Source of the DNA: Mycetocola_A sp015752285
GTDB taxonomy: Bacteria > Actinomycetota > Actinomycetes > Actinomycetales > Microbacteriaceae
Direction: 5' to 3'
Length of the DNA stretch: 64,000 bases
Assembly: GCF_015752285.1 (NCBI RefSeq)
Contig: NZ_JADOUY010000007.1
Coordinates: forward strand, 1 to 64,000
Positions 40,293 to 49,716 of this stretch are shown here, in pieces. Positions within the stretch are counted from its first letter, which is position 1. Every line of letters begins with the position of its first letter. A model generated the notes under the pieces. That model ran no database searches and was not told the origin of the DNA. It saw nothing but the letters and a program-made list of their open reading frames with translations. Position numbers and translations under genes: made by a program.

Positions 40293-41619
40293 GACCGACC
40301 GACCGTTCCGCCGCAGCAGCAGCCGAGTTTCCGAACGCCACCCGCGACCAGGCGTCCGCGACGCTGGTGTGTTCGTCGAAGAGAGCGGTCCGCCAGCCGG
40401 CGTCGGAGAGCGTCCTGATCTCATCGAACCCGGGTCGCGCCGCCGCTCGGCCGCCGGTGAGGAAGGCGACGGCGGGGTCGGCGTTGACCTTGGACGACAC
40501 GAGTCGTCTCGCTCCGAGCGGCGACAGTCGTCCGAGGACGGCGAAGACCGGCATCACCTTCCCCGTCCGCCTGATCACCGGGCTCAGTCCGACGCTCGCG
40601 TCGTACAGGTCGGAGACCGGGAATCGTTCGGTGTCGGCCAGGGCATCGAGCAGTCCCCCGGTATCCCCTGGCGCGAAGCGCGAGATGCGGTACGGGACCG
40701 TTCCGTCGGCGAACGGAACGGCATCCGTCGCTGTCTCGACGAACGAGACGACATAGCCGGCGTCGAGGAGATGCACGCCGAGCGAGGCGGTCAGCTCGAC
40801 CATTCGTTCGAAGTGTTCTGCCGAGACGGCGCCTGCGGCCAGGTTCTTCGCTGGGATGGCGGTGTCGAGGAGGAGAACGGCCTCGGGGTCGCCCTCCTGC
40901 TCCTCCTGGCGCACCATCAGTTCACCGCGACGGGCGGTCTGCCTCCAGTGCACCCGGCGAAGCGGATCACCCGGTCGGTACTCGCGGGCGATGAGTTCGT
41001 CTGCCCGCTGGGTGGCGAGGTGATTGAGTTCGTGCTTGGCACCGTCTCCGCTCGACGATCGCAGCCCGGCGTCGATGAGGTTCGTGACCCGCGGGGTGAC
41101 GGTGAACACCTGCGGCCCGGCTATCCTGCGCTCGGTGGTGACGAGTCCGAAGGGGTCTCCGTGGGTTACCCGGAAGGGTCCGATCGCGAAGCGACCGCGG
41201 TGGGAGGATCGCAGTTCGTATTCGAGCACGCCACGGTAGCCGCGGACCGAACCGGGAGGCCGACGGGGCAGGTCCCCGTTAGGCACCCGGGCGAACACGG
41301 GAGGGACCTCGTCACGCCATGAGTTGATGGCAGCGACGTCTTCGTCGCGGGTTTCGACGACGGTGCGGACGAGAGCGGGTTCGCCGACCGAGACCGACCC
41401 AGGGGTGAAGCTGCGGGTGGCGGTGAGCCGCGGGCGGTGGGTGCGCACGTAGACGGCTGACCCGGCGAACAGGAGGATGAGGAACAGAAAGAAGAACAAT
41501 CCCTCACGCCGGTCGATGACCGTTGCGGCGACGAGAAGACCGGAGGCCACGACGATGACCGTCCATCCGCGCACTGTCGGGCGAACGGCCCGGAACCGGC
41601 TGGTCTGCGGCGCGCGCAT
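40279..41619 (-). CDS. DUF58 domain protein
   Basis: The 446-residue protein has two N-terminal transmembrane helices (residues 20-55). A DUF58 region carries the hallmark REYRPGDPLRRVHWRQTARRG near residue 215, and the C-terminal half has a von Willebrand A-like fold (AVLLLDTAIP). DUF58 proteins are partners of MoxR ATPases. The gene lies between moxR and the transglutaminase gene and overlaps the latter by 14 bases. Confidence 0.9.
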   Translation of the reverse strand: MRAPQTSRFRAVRPTVRGWTVIVVASGLLVAATVIDRREGLFFFLFLILLFAGSAVYVRTHRPRLTATRSFTPGSVSVGEPALVRTVVETRDEDVAAINSWRDEVPPVFARVPNGDLPRRPPGSVRGYRGVLEYELRSSHRGRFAIGPFRVTHGDPFGLVTTERRIAGPQVFTVTPRVTNLIDAGLRSSSGDGAKHELNHLATQRADELIAREYRPGDPLRRVHWRQTARRGELMVRQEEQEGDPEAVLLLDTAIPAKNLAAGAVSAEHFERMVELTASLGVHLLDAGYVVSFVETATDAVPFADGTVPYRISRFAPGDTGGLLDALADTERFPVSDLYDASVGLSPVIRRTGKVMPVFAVLGRLSPLGARRLVSSKVNADPAVAFLTGGRAAARPGFDEIRTLSDAGWRTALFDEHTSVADAWSRVAFGNSAAAAAERSVGHGRR

Positions 41620-41624
41620 GACGG

Positions 41625-42662
41625 TTACCTCGTGTTCGGGGCTGCCGTCGGCACGACCGCCCGGTCGACGATGCCGCTGATCAGATCGGCGATGAGTTCG
41701 TCGCTGTGCTGGTGGTGCCCGAGTGCCCTGCTTGTCGGCATGAGCCGGTGCCCGAGCACCGGCAGGGCGAGCTCGTCGATGTCGTCGGGCAGAACGAAGT
41801 CCCGGCCGGCGACGAGGGCGAGTCCTTTTGCGGCGCGAACCAGTTGCAGGGTGGCGCGCGGGCTGGCGCCGAGGCGCAGGTCGGCGTGGTTCCTGGTCGC
41901 CCGAACGATCCCCACGGCATACTCCTTGACGCTCGGAGAAACGTACACGTTGCGAACGGATGCCATCATTCGTTGCAGCGACGAGGCGGAGACAACCGCC
42001 TCGAGGGTCGACAGGGGGTTCGACGTGTCACGGGTGTTGAGCATGCTCAGCTCGGAACCTGCGTCTGGATACCCCATCGAGATGCGCGCCATGAACCGGT
42101 CGCGCTGCGCCTCGGGGAGCGCGTACGTGCCCTCCATCTCGATCGGATTCTGGGTGGCGATGACGGTGAACGGGCTCGACAGCGGATAGGTTGACCCGTC
42201 GACGGTGACCTGCCGCTCCTCCATGCATTCGAGGAGCGCTGACTGGGTCTTCGGCGAAGCACGGTTGATCTCATCGCCGATGACGATGTTCGCGAAGACG
42301 GCTCCCGGTTTGAACTCGAACCGGCGGTCGGCCTGGTTGTAGACCGAGATGCCGGTGACGTCGCTTGGCAGCAGGTCGGGTGTGAACTGGATCCTGCTGA
42401 CGGTGGCGTGGACCGACCTTGCCAGGGCTTTGGCGAGCATCGTCTTGCCGACGCCGGGGACGTCCTCGATGAGCAGGTGCCCCTCGGCGAGAAGTACGGT
42501 GAGGGCGGTCCGCACGGCTGTGCGCTTGCCGTCGATCACCGATTCGACGTTGGTGATGATCTCCGATGCGAGCCTGTGGGCTTCGGCCGTCGGTAGCGTG
42601 TCGACGGCAGGCGCGAACGCCGAGGAGCCGTCGGTCAGCGCGTGGGTCGGAAGGCTGGTCAT
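41625..42662 (-). CDS. MoxR-family AAA+ ATPase
   Basis: This chaperone-like ATPase assembles or activates partner proteins with metal or vWA domains. The 345-residue protein has Walker A IEDVPGVGKTMLAKALA, Walker B IVIGDEINRASPKTQSALLE and the sensor ATQNPIEMEGTY. The ATG at 42662 overlaps the coaD stop (ATGA). It heads the moxR-DUF58-transglutaminase operon. Confidence 0.94.
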   Translation of the reverse strand: MTSLPTHALTDGSSAFAPAVDTLPTAEAHRLASEIITNVESVIDGKRTAVRTALTVLLAEGHLLIEDVPGVGKTMLAKALARSVHATVSRIQFTPDLLPSDVTGISVYNQADRRFEFKPGAVFANIVIGDEINRASPKTQSALLECMEERQVTVDGSTYPLSSPFTVIATQNPIEMEGTYALPEAQRDRFMARISMGYPDAGSELSMLNTRDTSNPLSTLEAVVSASSLQRMMASVRNVYVSPSVKEYAVGIVRATRNHADLRLGASPRATLQLVRAAKGLALVAGRDFVLPDDIDELALPVLGHRLMPTSRALGHHQHSDELIADLISGIVDRAVVPTAAPNTR

Positions 42663-43141
42663 GATCGGTTGAGGAATCGCGCGACGGGCGCGGGCACGTA
42701 CGGGGTCACATCGCCTCCGAGGGACGACACCTGACGCACGAGCGAGCTGGAAACGTGGGCGTGGGCGGGGTCGGGCAGCATGAAGATCGTCTCCACTCCG
42801 GCGAGGTGTCTGTTGACGATCGCCATCGGTGTCTCGTAGGCGACATCCACCTGGGAGCGGATGCCTTTGACCAGGACGGATGCTCCGACGTCGGTCGCGT
42901 AGTCGACGAGCAGCCCGACGCTCCACGAGGCGACGATGATGGTTCCGGGAGAACCAGCCTCGTCGATCGACTGTTCGAGGAGGGTTACGCGCTCGGTGAT
43001 CGGCAGCAGTGCGGTTTTCGCCGGGTTGTGCACGACCAGCACATGGAGCTCATCGAAAAGGCCGGCCGCGCGCTGGATGACATCCATGTGACCAAGGGTG
43101 ACAGGGTCGAACGAACCCGGAACGACAGCGATCCTCTTCAT
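42659..43141 (-). CDS. coaD: Phosphopantetheine adenylyltransferase
   Basis: CoaD adenylates 4'-phosphopantetheine in CoA synthesis. The 160-residue protein has the nucleotidyltransferase motif GSFDPVTLGHMDVI, VGASVLVKGIRSQVD and the SSSLVRQV motif near the C-terminus. It lies 63 bases downstream of recG, the usual neighbour. Confidence 0.97.
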   Translation of the reverse strand: MKRIAVVPGSFDPVTLGHMDVIQRAAGLFDELHVLVVHNPAKTALLPITERVTLLEQSIDEAGSPGTIIVASWSVGLLVDYATDVGASVLVKGIRSQVDVAYETPMAIVNRHLAGVETIFMLPDPAHAHVSSSLVRQVSSLGGDVTPYVPAPVARFLNRS

Positions 43142-43204
43142 CGCTCCAGACTAGCGGGAGCGTCAATCGCGAAGCCACGACAGACAGAAGATGGTCAGGG
43201 TCTG

Positions 43205-45385
43205 TCAGTTCTTCGACAGGGCAGCACGGGCGGACGCGTCGACGCGCTGTTCCAGCGCCTCACGCAATTCCGGATGTTCTGACAGCGCGGGATCAGCGTC
43301 GAGCACGGCGGCGGCTTCGGCCCTTGCCCTGGTGATGAGATCGCCGTCGTGAATGACCCGGAGCAGTCGGAGCGACGAACGGCCGCCAGACTGCGCACTG
43401 CCGAGGACGTCGCCCTCCTGGCGCAGTTCGAGGTCGACCTGTGCGAGTTCGAACCCGTCGAGGGTGGCCGCGACAGCGTCGACCCGGTCGCGGGCGATGC
43501 TGCCCGGTTCGGCTGCTGTGACGAGCAGGCACAGCCCGGGCAGGCTCCCCCGCCCGACCCGCCCGCGGAGCTGGTGCATCTGCGACACCCCGAAACGGTC
43601 GGCGTCGAGCACGACCATCGCAGACGCGTTCGGAACGTCAACGCCCACCTCGATCACGGTCGTGGCCACGAGCACGTCGATCCCGCCGCCCGCGAAGAGC
43701 CGCATCACGGCATCCTTCTCGTCGCTGGGCATCCGTCCGTGGAGGGAGGCGATCCGCAGGTCGCGGGTAGCAGCGGTGTGAGCGAGTTCGGCAACGGTGC
43801 CGACGACGGTGGCCCGCGGACGTTCCGGAGCGCCGGGTGCCGGCGCGTCGTCTGCGACGGTTTCTTCTCCATCGTCTTCGGGCTCGCCGACGTCGATCGC
43901 CGGGCACACCACGAACGCCTGCCTGCCTGCAGCGACCTCTTCGGCGACGCGGGCCCAGACCCGGTGGATCCATGCCGGGTGGTCGACGAGCCCGACGACG
44001 AACGAGTCGATGCCCGCCCGGCCGGCCGGGAGCTCGCGGATGGTGCTGACGTCGAGGTCGCCGAACACCGTCATTGCGACAGTGCGCGGGATGGGCGTGG
44101 CCGTGAGCACGAGCACGTGCGGGGGCCTCCTGCCCTTCTGTCTCAACGCCTCGCGCTGCTCGACGCCGAACCTGTGCTGTTCGTCGACGACGATGAGCCC
44201 GAGGTCGAAGAAGGTGACGTTCTCGCTGAGGAGGGCGTGGGTTCCGATGACGATCCGGGACTGGCCGGAGACGATCCGGAGCATGGCGCGCTTGCGTTCG
44301 GCTGCGGGAAGCTGCCCGGTGAGCAGGGTCGGGGCGAGGGCGGCGGCGAGGTCCGGGCCGAGTGACCGAACGATCGAGCGCAGATGCTGGGCGGCGAGGA
44401 CCTCGGTCGGGGCGAGCAGCGCCGCCTGCCCACCCGAGTCGGCGACGGCGAGCATGGCGCGGAGCGCCACCAGGGTCTTACCCGACCCGACCTCGCCCTG
44501 AACGAGTCGATTCATCGGAATTTGCTCGGCCATGTCCGCGGCGATCTCAGCACCGACGGTGGTCTGGTCTCCGGTCAGAGCGAACGGCAGGGCGGCGTCG
44601 AATCTCTCGAGCAGGCCGCCTGGCGTCGGAACGCGAGGGGTGGTTTCTTCGAACCGCGCGAGCTGGCGTTGTTGGAGCAGTGCCGCCTGCAGGAGAAATG
44701 CTTCGCGATGGCGGAGGGTGTCGCGCGCGACCTGCCAGTCGGCATCCGTTTTCGGTCGGTGGATCTGCTCGATCGCTTGCCGATAACCGAGCAGTCCCTC
44801 GCGCTCGCGAACGGGAGCGGGCAGAGGGTCAGGGAGCTCGCCGAGTCCGTCGAGGACGATCGCCATCGCTTTGGCCACCTGCCAGCTGGCCACTGAGGCC
44901 GTGGCCGGATAGATCGGGATGGGCGTCAGCGCCCACGCGCGGGCGGTTTCGTCGCTGGTGCCCTGCTCGGCGGCTTCGAAGAGCTCGTAGTCCGGGTGGG
45001 CGAGCTGCAGGGCGCCTTTGTAGTCGCCGACCTTGCCTGCGAAGATTCCACGAACGCCAGGGGCAAGTTCCTTCGCGCGCCAGGCCTGGTTGAAGAAGGT
45101 GAGGATGAGGATGCCCTGGCCGTCGGTGATGCGCACCTCGAGAATCGATCCTCGCCTGGCTTTCATCGGGCGTTCCCGCACGTCGAGCACCTCGGCGACG
45201 ATGGTGACGCTCTCGCCTACGGGGATGCGGCTGAGGGCTGTCAGCTCGCCGCGACTCGCGTAACGGCGGGGATAGTGCTCGAGGAAGTCACCGACGGTGA
45301 CGACGCCGAATGCCCGCTTGAATGCTGCTGCGGTTCGGCCACCGAGCACGCCGTCGAGCTTGAGCGCGGTGGGGTCGGTCGGCAT
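43205..45385 (-). CDS. recG: ATP-dependent DNA helicase RecG
   Basis: RecG remodels stalled forks and recombination intermediates. The 726-residue protein has an N-terminal wedge/OB domain (residues 60-150), Walker A QGEVGSGKTLVALRA (about 297-311), the DEQH box VDEQHRFGVEQ, GRMPSDEKDAVM and the late motif QLRGRVGRGS. It is divergent from rsmD. Confidence 0.96.
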   Translation of the reverse strand: MPTDPTALKLDGVLGGRTAAAFKRAFGVVTVGDFLEHYPRRYASRGELTALSRIPVGESVTIVAEVLDVRERPMKARRGSILEVRITDGQGILILTFFNQAWRAKELAPGVRGIFAGKVGDYKGALQLAHPDYELFEAAEQGTSDETARAWALTPIPIYPATASVASWQVAKAMAIVLDGLGELPDPLPAPVREREGLLGYRQAIEQIHRPKTDADWQVARDTLRHREAFLLQAALLQQRQLARFEETTPRVPTPGGLLERFDAALPFALTGDQTTVGAEIAADMAEQIPMNRLVQGEVGSGKTLVALRAMLAVADSGGQAALLAPTEVLAAQHLRSIVRSLGPDLAAALAPTLLTGQLPAAERKRAMLRIVSGQSRIVIGTHALLSENVTFFDLGLIVVDEQHRFGVEQREALRQKGRRPPHVLVLTATPIPRTVAMTVFGDLDVSTIRELPAGRAGIDSFVVGLVDHPAWIHRVWARVAEEVAAGRQAFVVCPAIDVGEPEDDGEETVADDAPAPGAPERPRATVVGTVAELAHTAATRDLRIASLHGRMPSDEKDAVMRLFAGGGIDVLVATTVIEVGVDVPNASAMVVLDADRFGVSQMHQLRGRVGRGSLPGLCLLVTAAEPGSIARDRVDAVAATLDGFELAQVDLELRQEGDVLGSAQSGGRSSLRLLRVIHDGDLITRARAEAAAVLDADPALSEHPELREALEQRVDASARAALSKN

Positions 45386-45429
45386 ACGTCGAGTCTAGGC
45401 ACCACCACGGACGAGGCGTTGCGCACGGG

Positions 45430-45435
45430 TACTGT
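45430..45435 (+). promoter_or_regulatory. -10 element of rsmD, leaderless
   Basis: TACTGT ends seven bases before the GTG start at 45443, with no ribosome-binding site between. Confidence 0.4.
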
Positions 45436-45442
45436 TGAGCGG

Positions 45443-46009
45443 GTGACGAGAATCGTGTCGGGTTACGCCGGGTCCCTGACCCTCAGAGTGCCGAAGTCCG
45501 GAACCCGACCGACAAGCGACCAGGTGCGCGAGGCGATGTTCTCTGCTCTCGAGGCGCGGGACGCTGTCCACGGTGCCCAGGTGCTCGACCTCTACGCCGG
45601 ATCGGGAGCGCTCGGGCTCGAGGCGGCGAGCCGAGGGGCTGTCGAGGTGGTGCTGGTCGAACGGGCGGCAACGGCAGCGGCCGTGTGCCGTGACAACGCG
45701 AAAGCGGTGCAGAAAGCGGCACCGTCGAAGCTCACCGTGACGGTGGCCGCGCGATCGGCGCAGAGCTACCTCGATGCTGCCGTCGGCTCATTCGACCTCG
45801 TATTCCTCGATCCCCCATACGACCTGCCAGAACCCGAGCTCGAATCGAACCTTGCGGCGCTTGTCCGGTTGCTTTCCGGAGATGCGCTCGTCGTCGTCGA
45901 GCGAAGCTCGCGGTCTCCTGAGCCTTCGTGGCCGGCGGGGCTCAGCCCGATCCGCTCGAAGAAGTACGGCGAAACCCTGGTCTGGTGGGCGGAGCCCGTC
46001 GCCGCATAA
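45443..46009 (+). CDS. rsmD: 16S rRNA (guanine966-N2)-methyltransferase RsmD
   Basis: It methylates G966 of 16S rRNA. The 188-residue protein has RIVSGYAGSLTLRVPKSGTRPTSD (quoted in part: LRVPKSGTRPTSDQVREAMF), the SAM motif VLDLYAGSGALGLEAASRG and the catalytic FLDPPYDLPE. A GTG start was chosen because the family begins there. It is divergent from recG; coaD is usually its partner. Confidence 0.94.
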   Translation: MTRIVSGYAGSLTLRVPKSGTRPTSDQVREAMFSALEARDAVHGAQVLDLYAGSGALGLEAASRGAVEVVLVERAATAAAVCRDNAKAVQKAAPSKLTVTVAARSAQSYLDAAVGSFDLVFLDPPYDLPEPELESNLAALVRLLSGDALVVVERSSRSPEPSWPAGLSPIRSKKYGETLVWWAEPVAA

Positions 46010-46014
46010 CCGGC

Positions 46015-47037
46015 TCAGCCCGCGCGGCCGTCCCAGCCGACGTAAGGATCCCAGCCGAGCACCCCTGCGATTTCCTTCCCGTCGAGGGTCACACCATCGC
46101 CGTCGAGGATCCGCCCGATCACGCGAAAGTTCTCGGGAAGCGTGGCATCCGCAGGGAAGGACGCCAGAAGGGCGTGGTCCTCCCCGCCACGCAACGCCAG
46201 TTCCACTCCGACCTCACCAGCGCCGAGCGCGTCGGCCGACAGATCCACACGCACCCCGCTCGCCCGGGCGAGCCGCCCGGCGTCCAGGGCGAGCCCGTCT
46301 GAGACGTCGAGCATGGCTGTCGCTCCCGCGCGCGCAGCAGCGACACCCGAGGCAATCGGCGGTGCCGGCGCGACTTGCGCCCCGATGAGTCCTGGCTCGG
46401 ATTCGCGCAACACCGCGGATGCCTCCTCGTCAGGGTTCCCGTCTGCGTCGACTCCGCGCTCGAAGAGCAGACGGAGCCCCGCAGCAGCACGGCCCGCATC
46501 CCCGGCGAGGGCGATGACGTCGCCCGCACACGCACCCGATCTCAGAACGGGCGGGCGACCGCCGAGATCCCCGAACGCGGTGACAGCGATGGTGAGGGTG
46601 TCCGACACCGAGAGGTCTCCCCCGACTACCCCGCAGCCGGGGGCGAGGGCAGCGCACGCGTCTCTCAGCCCATCGGAGATTCCCTCGAGCGTGGCCACGG
46701 GAGTATCCGGGGTCGCGGCGATCGCGACGACGAGCGCAGTGGGTCGAGCGCCCATCGCGGCGACGTCTGCAAGGTTCGAAGCGGCGGCCTTCCAGCCGAG
46801 GTCGTGCGGCGTCGACCACGCCATTCGAAAATCAGGACCGTGGATCATCATGTCCGTCGTGACGACGAACCGTCCATCGGGTGCGGCCACGACAGCGGCG
46901 TCATCGCCAGGGCCGAGCAGCTGGCCGCCTGCGACGGGAAGCCGGGGAAAAATCCGCTCCAGGATCGCTGATTCGTGCACTGCGTGGACGGTGTCCGCAC
47001 CGGCGTCGTCTGCCGGTCGCTCGGAGCTGTCTGTCAT
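46015..47037 (-). CDS. thiL: Thiamine-monophosphate kinase
   Basis: It phosphorylates thiamine monophosphate to the diphosphate. The 340-residue protein has LLGPGDDAAVVAAPDG with the Mg-binding Asp pair, DLGWKAAASNLADVAAMGA, GVVGGDLSVSD and MLDVSDGLALDAGRLA. The ATG at 47037 was chosen; the frame is open upstream through the divergent gene. It converges on rsmD with a 5-base gap. Confidence 0.94.
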   Translation of the reverse strand: MTDSSERPADDAGADTVHAVHESAILERIFPRLPVAGGQLLGPGDDAAVVAAPDGRFVVTTDMMIHGPDFRMAWSTPHDLGWKAAASNLADVAAMGARPTALVVAIAATPDTPVATLEGISDGLRDACAALAPGCGVVGGDLSVSDTLTIAVTAFGDLGGRPPVLRSGACAGDVIALAGDAGRAAAGLRLLFERGVDADGNPDEEASAVLRESEPGLIGAQVAPAPPIASGVAAARAGATAMLDVSDGLALDAGRLARASGVRVDLSADALGAGEVGVELALRGGEDHALLASFPADATLPENFRVIGRILDGDGVTLDGKEIAGVLGWDPYVGWDGRAG

Positions 47038-47061
47038 GCGTTCAACGGTAGCCTGAGAGGG

Positions 47062-47571
47062 ATGTCTCCCCGCACACAGCTCCTCCGCTCCCTCGCCTCC
47101 ACGACGATCGTCGCGGCATCCGCGATCGTGCTCCTCACCGGCTGTACGCAGTCCGTCGCGCTCACCGGCGCGGCCGACGCGAACAACCCGGCCTGCGCCG
47201 ATGTCACGGTCCGCCTGCCCGAGGTCGTCGCCGAGAAGGAGCAACGCGAGACAGACGCGCAGGCGACCGGAGCCTGGGGAAACCCTGCGGCCGTGATCCT
47301 GCACTGCGGCGTCGCCGTCCCAGGGCCGACGACCGACCCGTGCATCTCGCTCAACGGGGTCGACTGGATCGCTGACGAGTCCGAAGCGTCCGAGGACCGG
47401 TACCGCTACACGACGTACGGGCGCGACCCGGCTGTCGAGGTCGTCATCAACGCGGATGCCGAAACAGGGGGCGTCTCAGGAACCACGGCACTCATCGACC
47501 TCACCGCGGCCGTGCAGGCGATACCGGCTACCGCGGCGTGCGTGGGCGCGGAAGACCTCGACGTCGAGTAG
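47062..47571 (+). CDS. DUF3515 family lipoprotein
   Basis: The 169-residue protein has a signal peptide ending in the lipobox LLTGC (Cys near residue 28). The exported domain has paired Cys (NNPACADV, LHCGVAV, DPCISL), a pattern of the actinobacterial DUF3515 family. Its role is unknown. It is regularly found next to thiL and ddl, as here. Only 24 bases separate its start from the divergent thiL start. Confidence 0.88.
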   Translation: MSPRTQLLRSLASTTIVAASAIVLLTGCTQSVALTGAADANNPACADVTVRLPEVVAEKEQRETDAQATGAWGNPAAVILHCGVAVPGPTTDPCISLNGVDWIADESEASEDRYRYTTYGRDPAVEVVINADAETGGVSGTTALIDLTAAVQAIPATAACVGAEDLDVE

Positions 47572-47585
47572 GTCCCACGCAGAGG

Positions 47586-48686
47586 TCACACCGGTCGGCG
47601 TGCCGCCGCAACGTCGAGCAGTTCGGTGATGAGGTTCTCGTAGCTGAGCCCTGACCGGATCCAGCAGGTCGGAAACATGGAGATCGGCGTGAATCCGGGC
47701 ATCGTGTTCACCTCGTTGACGACGATCCGTCCGTCGGCCTGCACAAAGAAGTCCACGCGGGCGAGCCCCTCAGCCCCGATCGCGTCGAAGGCGCGGATCG
47801 CGATGGACTGCAGCTCGGCGAGCACGTCATCCGTCAGGTCTGCCGGGCAGACGAGGTCGATACCGGGCGCGTCGAGGTATTTGGCGTCGAAGTCGTAGAA
47901 CTCCCGTCCGCTGAGCACGATCTCTCCGGCGACGGATGCCCGTGCCGGCTCACCGATGCGGCCACCGAGCACGGCGATCTCGATCTCACGGCCGGGCACA
48001 CCGGCCTCGATGAGCACCTTCGAGTCTTCAGCCAGGGCGACGCGCATGGCGGCGTCGAGCTCAGACGGCTGCGACACGCGGCTCACTCCCACGCTCGACC
48101 CGGCACGCGCCGGCTTGACGAAGACGGGCGAGCCGAGGGCGTCGAGGGCGCCGATGGCGACTTCAGGCTCGGCCTGGTACTCGGCCGCTGTCACCGTTCG
48201 CCACGGCGCGACGGTGATTCCCGCGTGTTCGAGAACGGTCTTGGTGAAGTGCTTGTCCATGCCGAGAGCAGAAGCGAGCACGCCGCTGCCGACGTACGGG
48301 TAGCCGACCAGTTCGAGCATGCCCTGCAGGGTGCCGTCTTCACCGAACGGCCCGTGCAGGATCGGGAACACGATGTCAGGGCTGCCGAGTGACCGTTCGG
48401 CGCCATCCGCATCGGTCACCCGGAGTTCACGGGAGCGAATACTGTCCGGCCAGCGCACACGCGAGCCGTTGTCGATCACCTCGGGCAGGTGCTCGGGGTC
48501 GAGGCCGAACTTCGACGGGTCGTCGTGTTCGAGCACGAACGCGCCGTCACGGGTGATCCCGACGGGGATCACGTCGAACAGCGACCGGTCAATCGCGGTG
48601 AGAACCCCGCCCGCCGTCGCGCAGCTGATCGAATGCTCGCTTGATCGACCTCCAAACAACACCACCACCAGGCGCTTCTGCGTCAT
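47586..48686 (-). CDS. ddl: D-alanine--D-alanine ligase
   Basis: It makes the D-Ala-D-Ala dipeptide for peptidoglycan. The 366-residue ATP-grasp protein has FGGRSSEHSISC, HGPFGEDGTLQGML, VFVKPARAGSSVGVSRV and NEVNTMPGFTPISMFP. The ATG at 48686 has GAAAGGA upstream. Its first 98 bases also encode the tail of gpsA in another frame. Confidence 0.96.
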   Translation of the reverse strand: MTQKRLVVVLFGGRSSEHSISCATAGGVLTAIDRSLFDVIPVGITRDGAFVLEHDDPSKFGLDPEHLPEVIDNGSRVRWPDSIRSRELRVTDADGAERSLGSPDIVFPILHGPFGEDGTLQGMLELVGYPYVGSGVLASALGMDKHFTKTVLEHAGITVAPWRTVTAAEYQAEPEVAIGALDALGSPVFVKPARAGSSVGVSRVSQPSELDAAMRVALAEDSKVLIEAGVPGREIEIAVLGGRIGEPARASVAGEIVLSGREFYDFDAKYLDAPGIDLVCPADLTDDVLAELQSIAIRAFDAIGAEGLARVDFFVQADGRIVVNEVNTMPGFTPISMFPTCWIRSGLSYENLITELLDVAAARRPV

Positions 48687-49716
48687 CGTTCGTCCTTTCG
48701 CCCTGCGGCTCGTCGCTGTCTGTCGTGAGGTGCGGTGCAATGTCTTTGGGGTCGAGGGTGCCGTCGAGCACCTGCTTGACCTGCTCGACGATCGGCATCT
48801 CAACGCCGATCGACCGGGCAAGTTCGAGAACGGGCGCAACGGATGCGAGCCCTTCAGCCGTCTGCTGCATCTGCTTGACCACGGCGGAATAGCTGTAACC
48901 CTGACCAAGCAGTCGACCGGCCGTGTTGTTCCTCGACAGCGGCGACTGGCAGGTGGCGATGAGGTCGCCCAGCCCGGCGAGACCGGACAGCGTTTCGGCC
49001 TGTGCCCCCTGCGCCACCGCGAAGTCGGTCATCTCGACCAGCCCACGGGTGATGATCGACGCCTTCGTGTTCTCGCCGTAGCCCACTCCGTCGACGATGC
49101 CGATGGCCACGGCGATGAGGTTCTTGAGTACCCCGCCGAATTCGGTGCCGATGACATCCGTGTTCACGAACGTGCGGAAGTAACGGTTGCGGGCGAGCAT
49201 CGCGACGGCGTGAGCTGTTTCGAGGCTCACCGACGAGATCACGGCTGCCGTGGGTTGCTCCCTGGCGATCTCGAGAGCGAGATTCGGACCGGATGCGACG
49301 GCGATGCGCGACGGGTCGATCTCGAGACCCTGGCGGATCACCTCGCTCATGCGCAGGCCCGACCGCTTCTCGACGCCCTTCATGAGCGAGACCACGATGG
49401 CGTCCGGCTCGATGAACGGGCGGATGGCGACGAGGTTGTCGCGCAGTGACTGGCTGGGCACGGCAATGAACACCTGCTGGGCACCGCGGAGCGCGTCGGC
49501 AAGGTTCGAGGTGGCCGTGAGGTTGGGCGGAAGCTGCACGCCGGGAAGGTAGTCGCTGTTGCGGTGCTGCTTGGCGATCTCGCGCGCCAGTTCGGGGCGT
49601 CGCGCCCACATGGTGACGTCAGCGCCGCCGTCTGCGAGGATCTTGCCGAACGTGGTACCCCAGCTGCCGGTCCCGAGCACTGCGACCCGCGCGTGTGCTG
49701 TCAGTCGTCGGCTCAA
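48589..49716 (-). CDS. gpsA: Glycerol-3-phosphate dehydrogenase [NAD(P)+]
   Basis: It makes sn-glycerol 3-phosphate for phospholipids. The 375-residue protein has VAVLGTGSWGTTFGKILAD, VSLMKGVEKRSGLRMSEV, SGPNLALEI and FGGVLKNLIAVAIGI. It is about 35 residues longer than usual; the extra tail (GGGVVWRSIKRAFDQL) is read through the start of ddl. The start is TTG, overlapping the plsC stop. Confidence 0.94.
   Translation of the reverse strand: MSRRLTAHARVAVLGTGSWGTTFGKILADGGADVTMWARRPELAREIAKQHRNSDYLPGVQLPPNLTATSNLADALRGAQQVFIAVPSQSLRDNLVAIRPFIEPDAIVVSLMKGVEKRSGLRMSEVIRQGLEIDPSRIAVASGPNLALEIAREQPTAAVISSVSLETAHAVAMLARNRYFRTFVNTDVIGTEFGGVLKNLIAVAIGIVDGVGYGENTKASIITRGLVEMTDFAVAQGAQAETLSGLAGLGDLIATCQSPLSRNNTAGRLLGQGYSYSAVVKQMQQTAEGLASVAPVLELARSIGVEMPIVEQVKQVLDGTLDPKDIAPHLTTDSDEPQGERTNDDAEAPGGGVVWRSIKRAFDQLRDGGRGSHRD

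Noticed and set aside
38811..40418. 535-codon plus-strand open frame opposite the transglutaminase gene
   Set aside because: Its composition is dominated by Arg, Gly, Asp and His without domains. The minus-strand frame has clear membrane and transglutaminase motifs.
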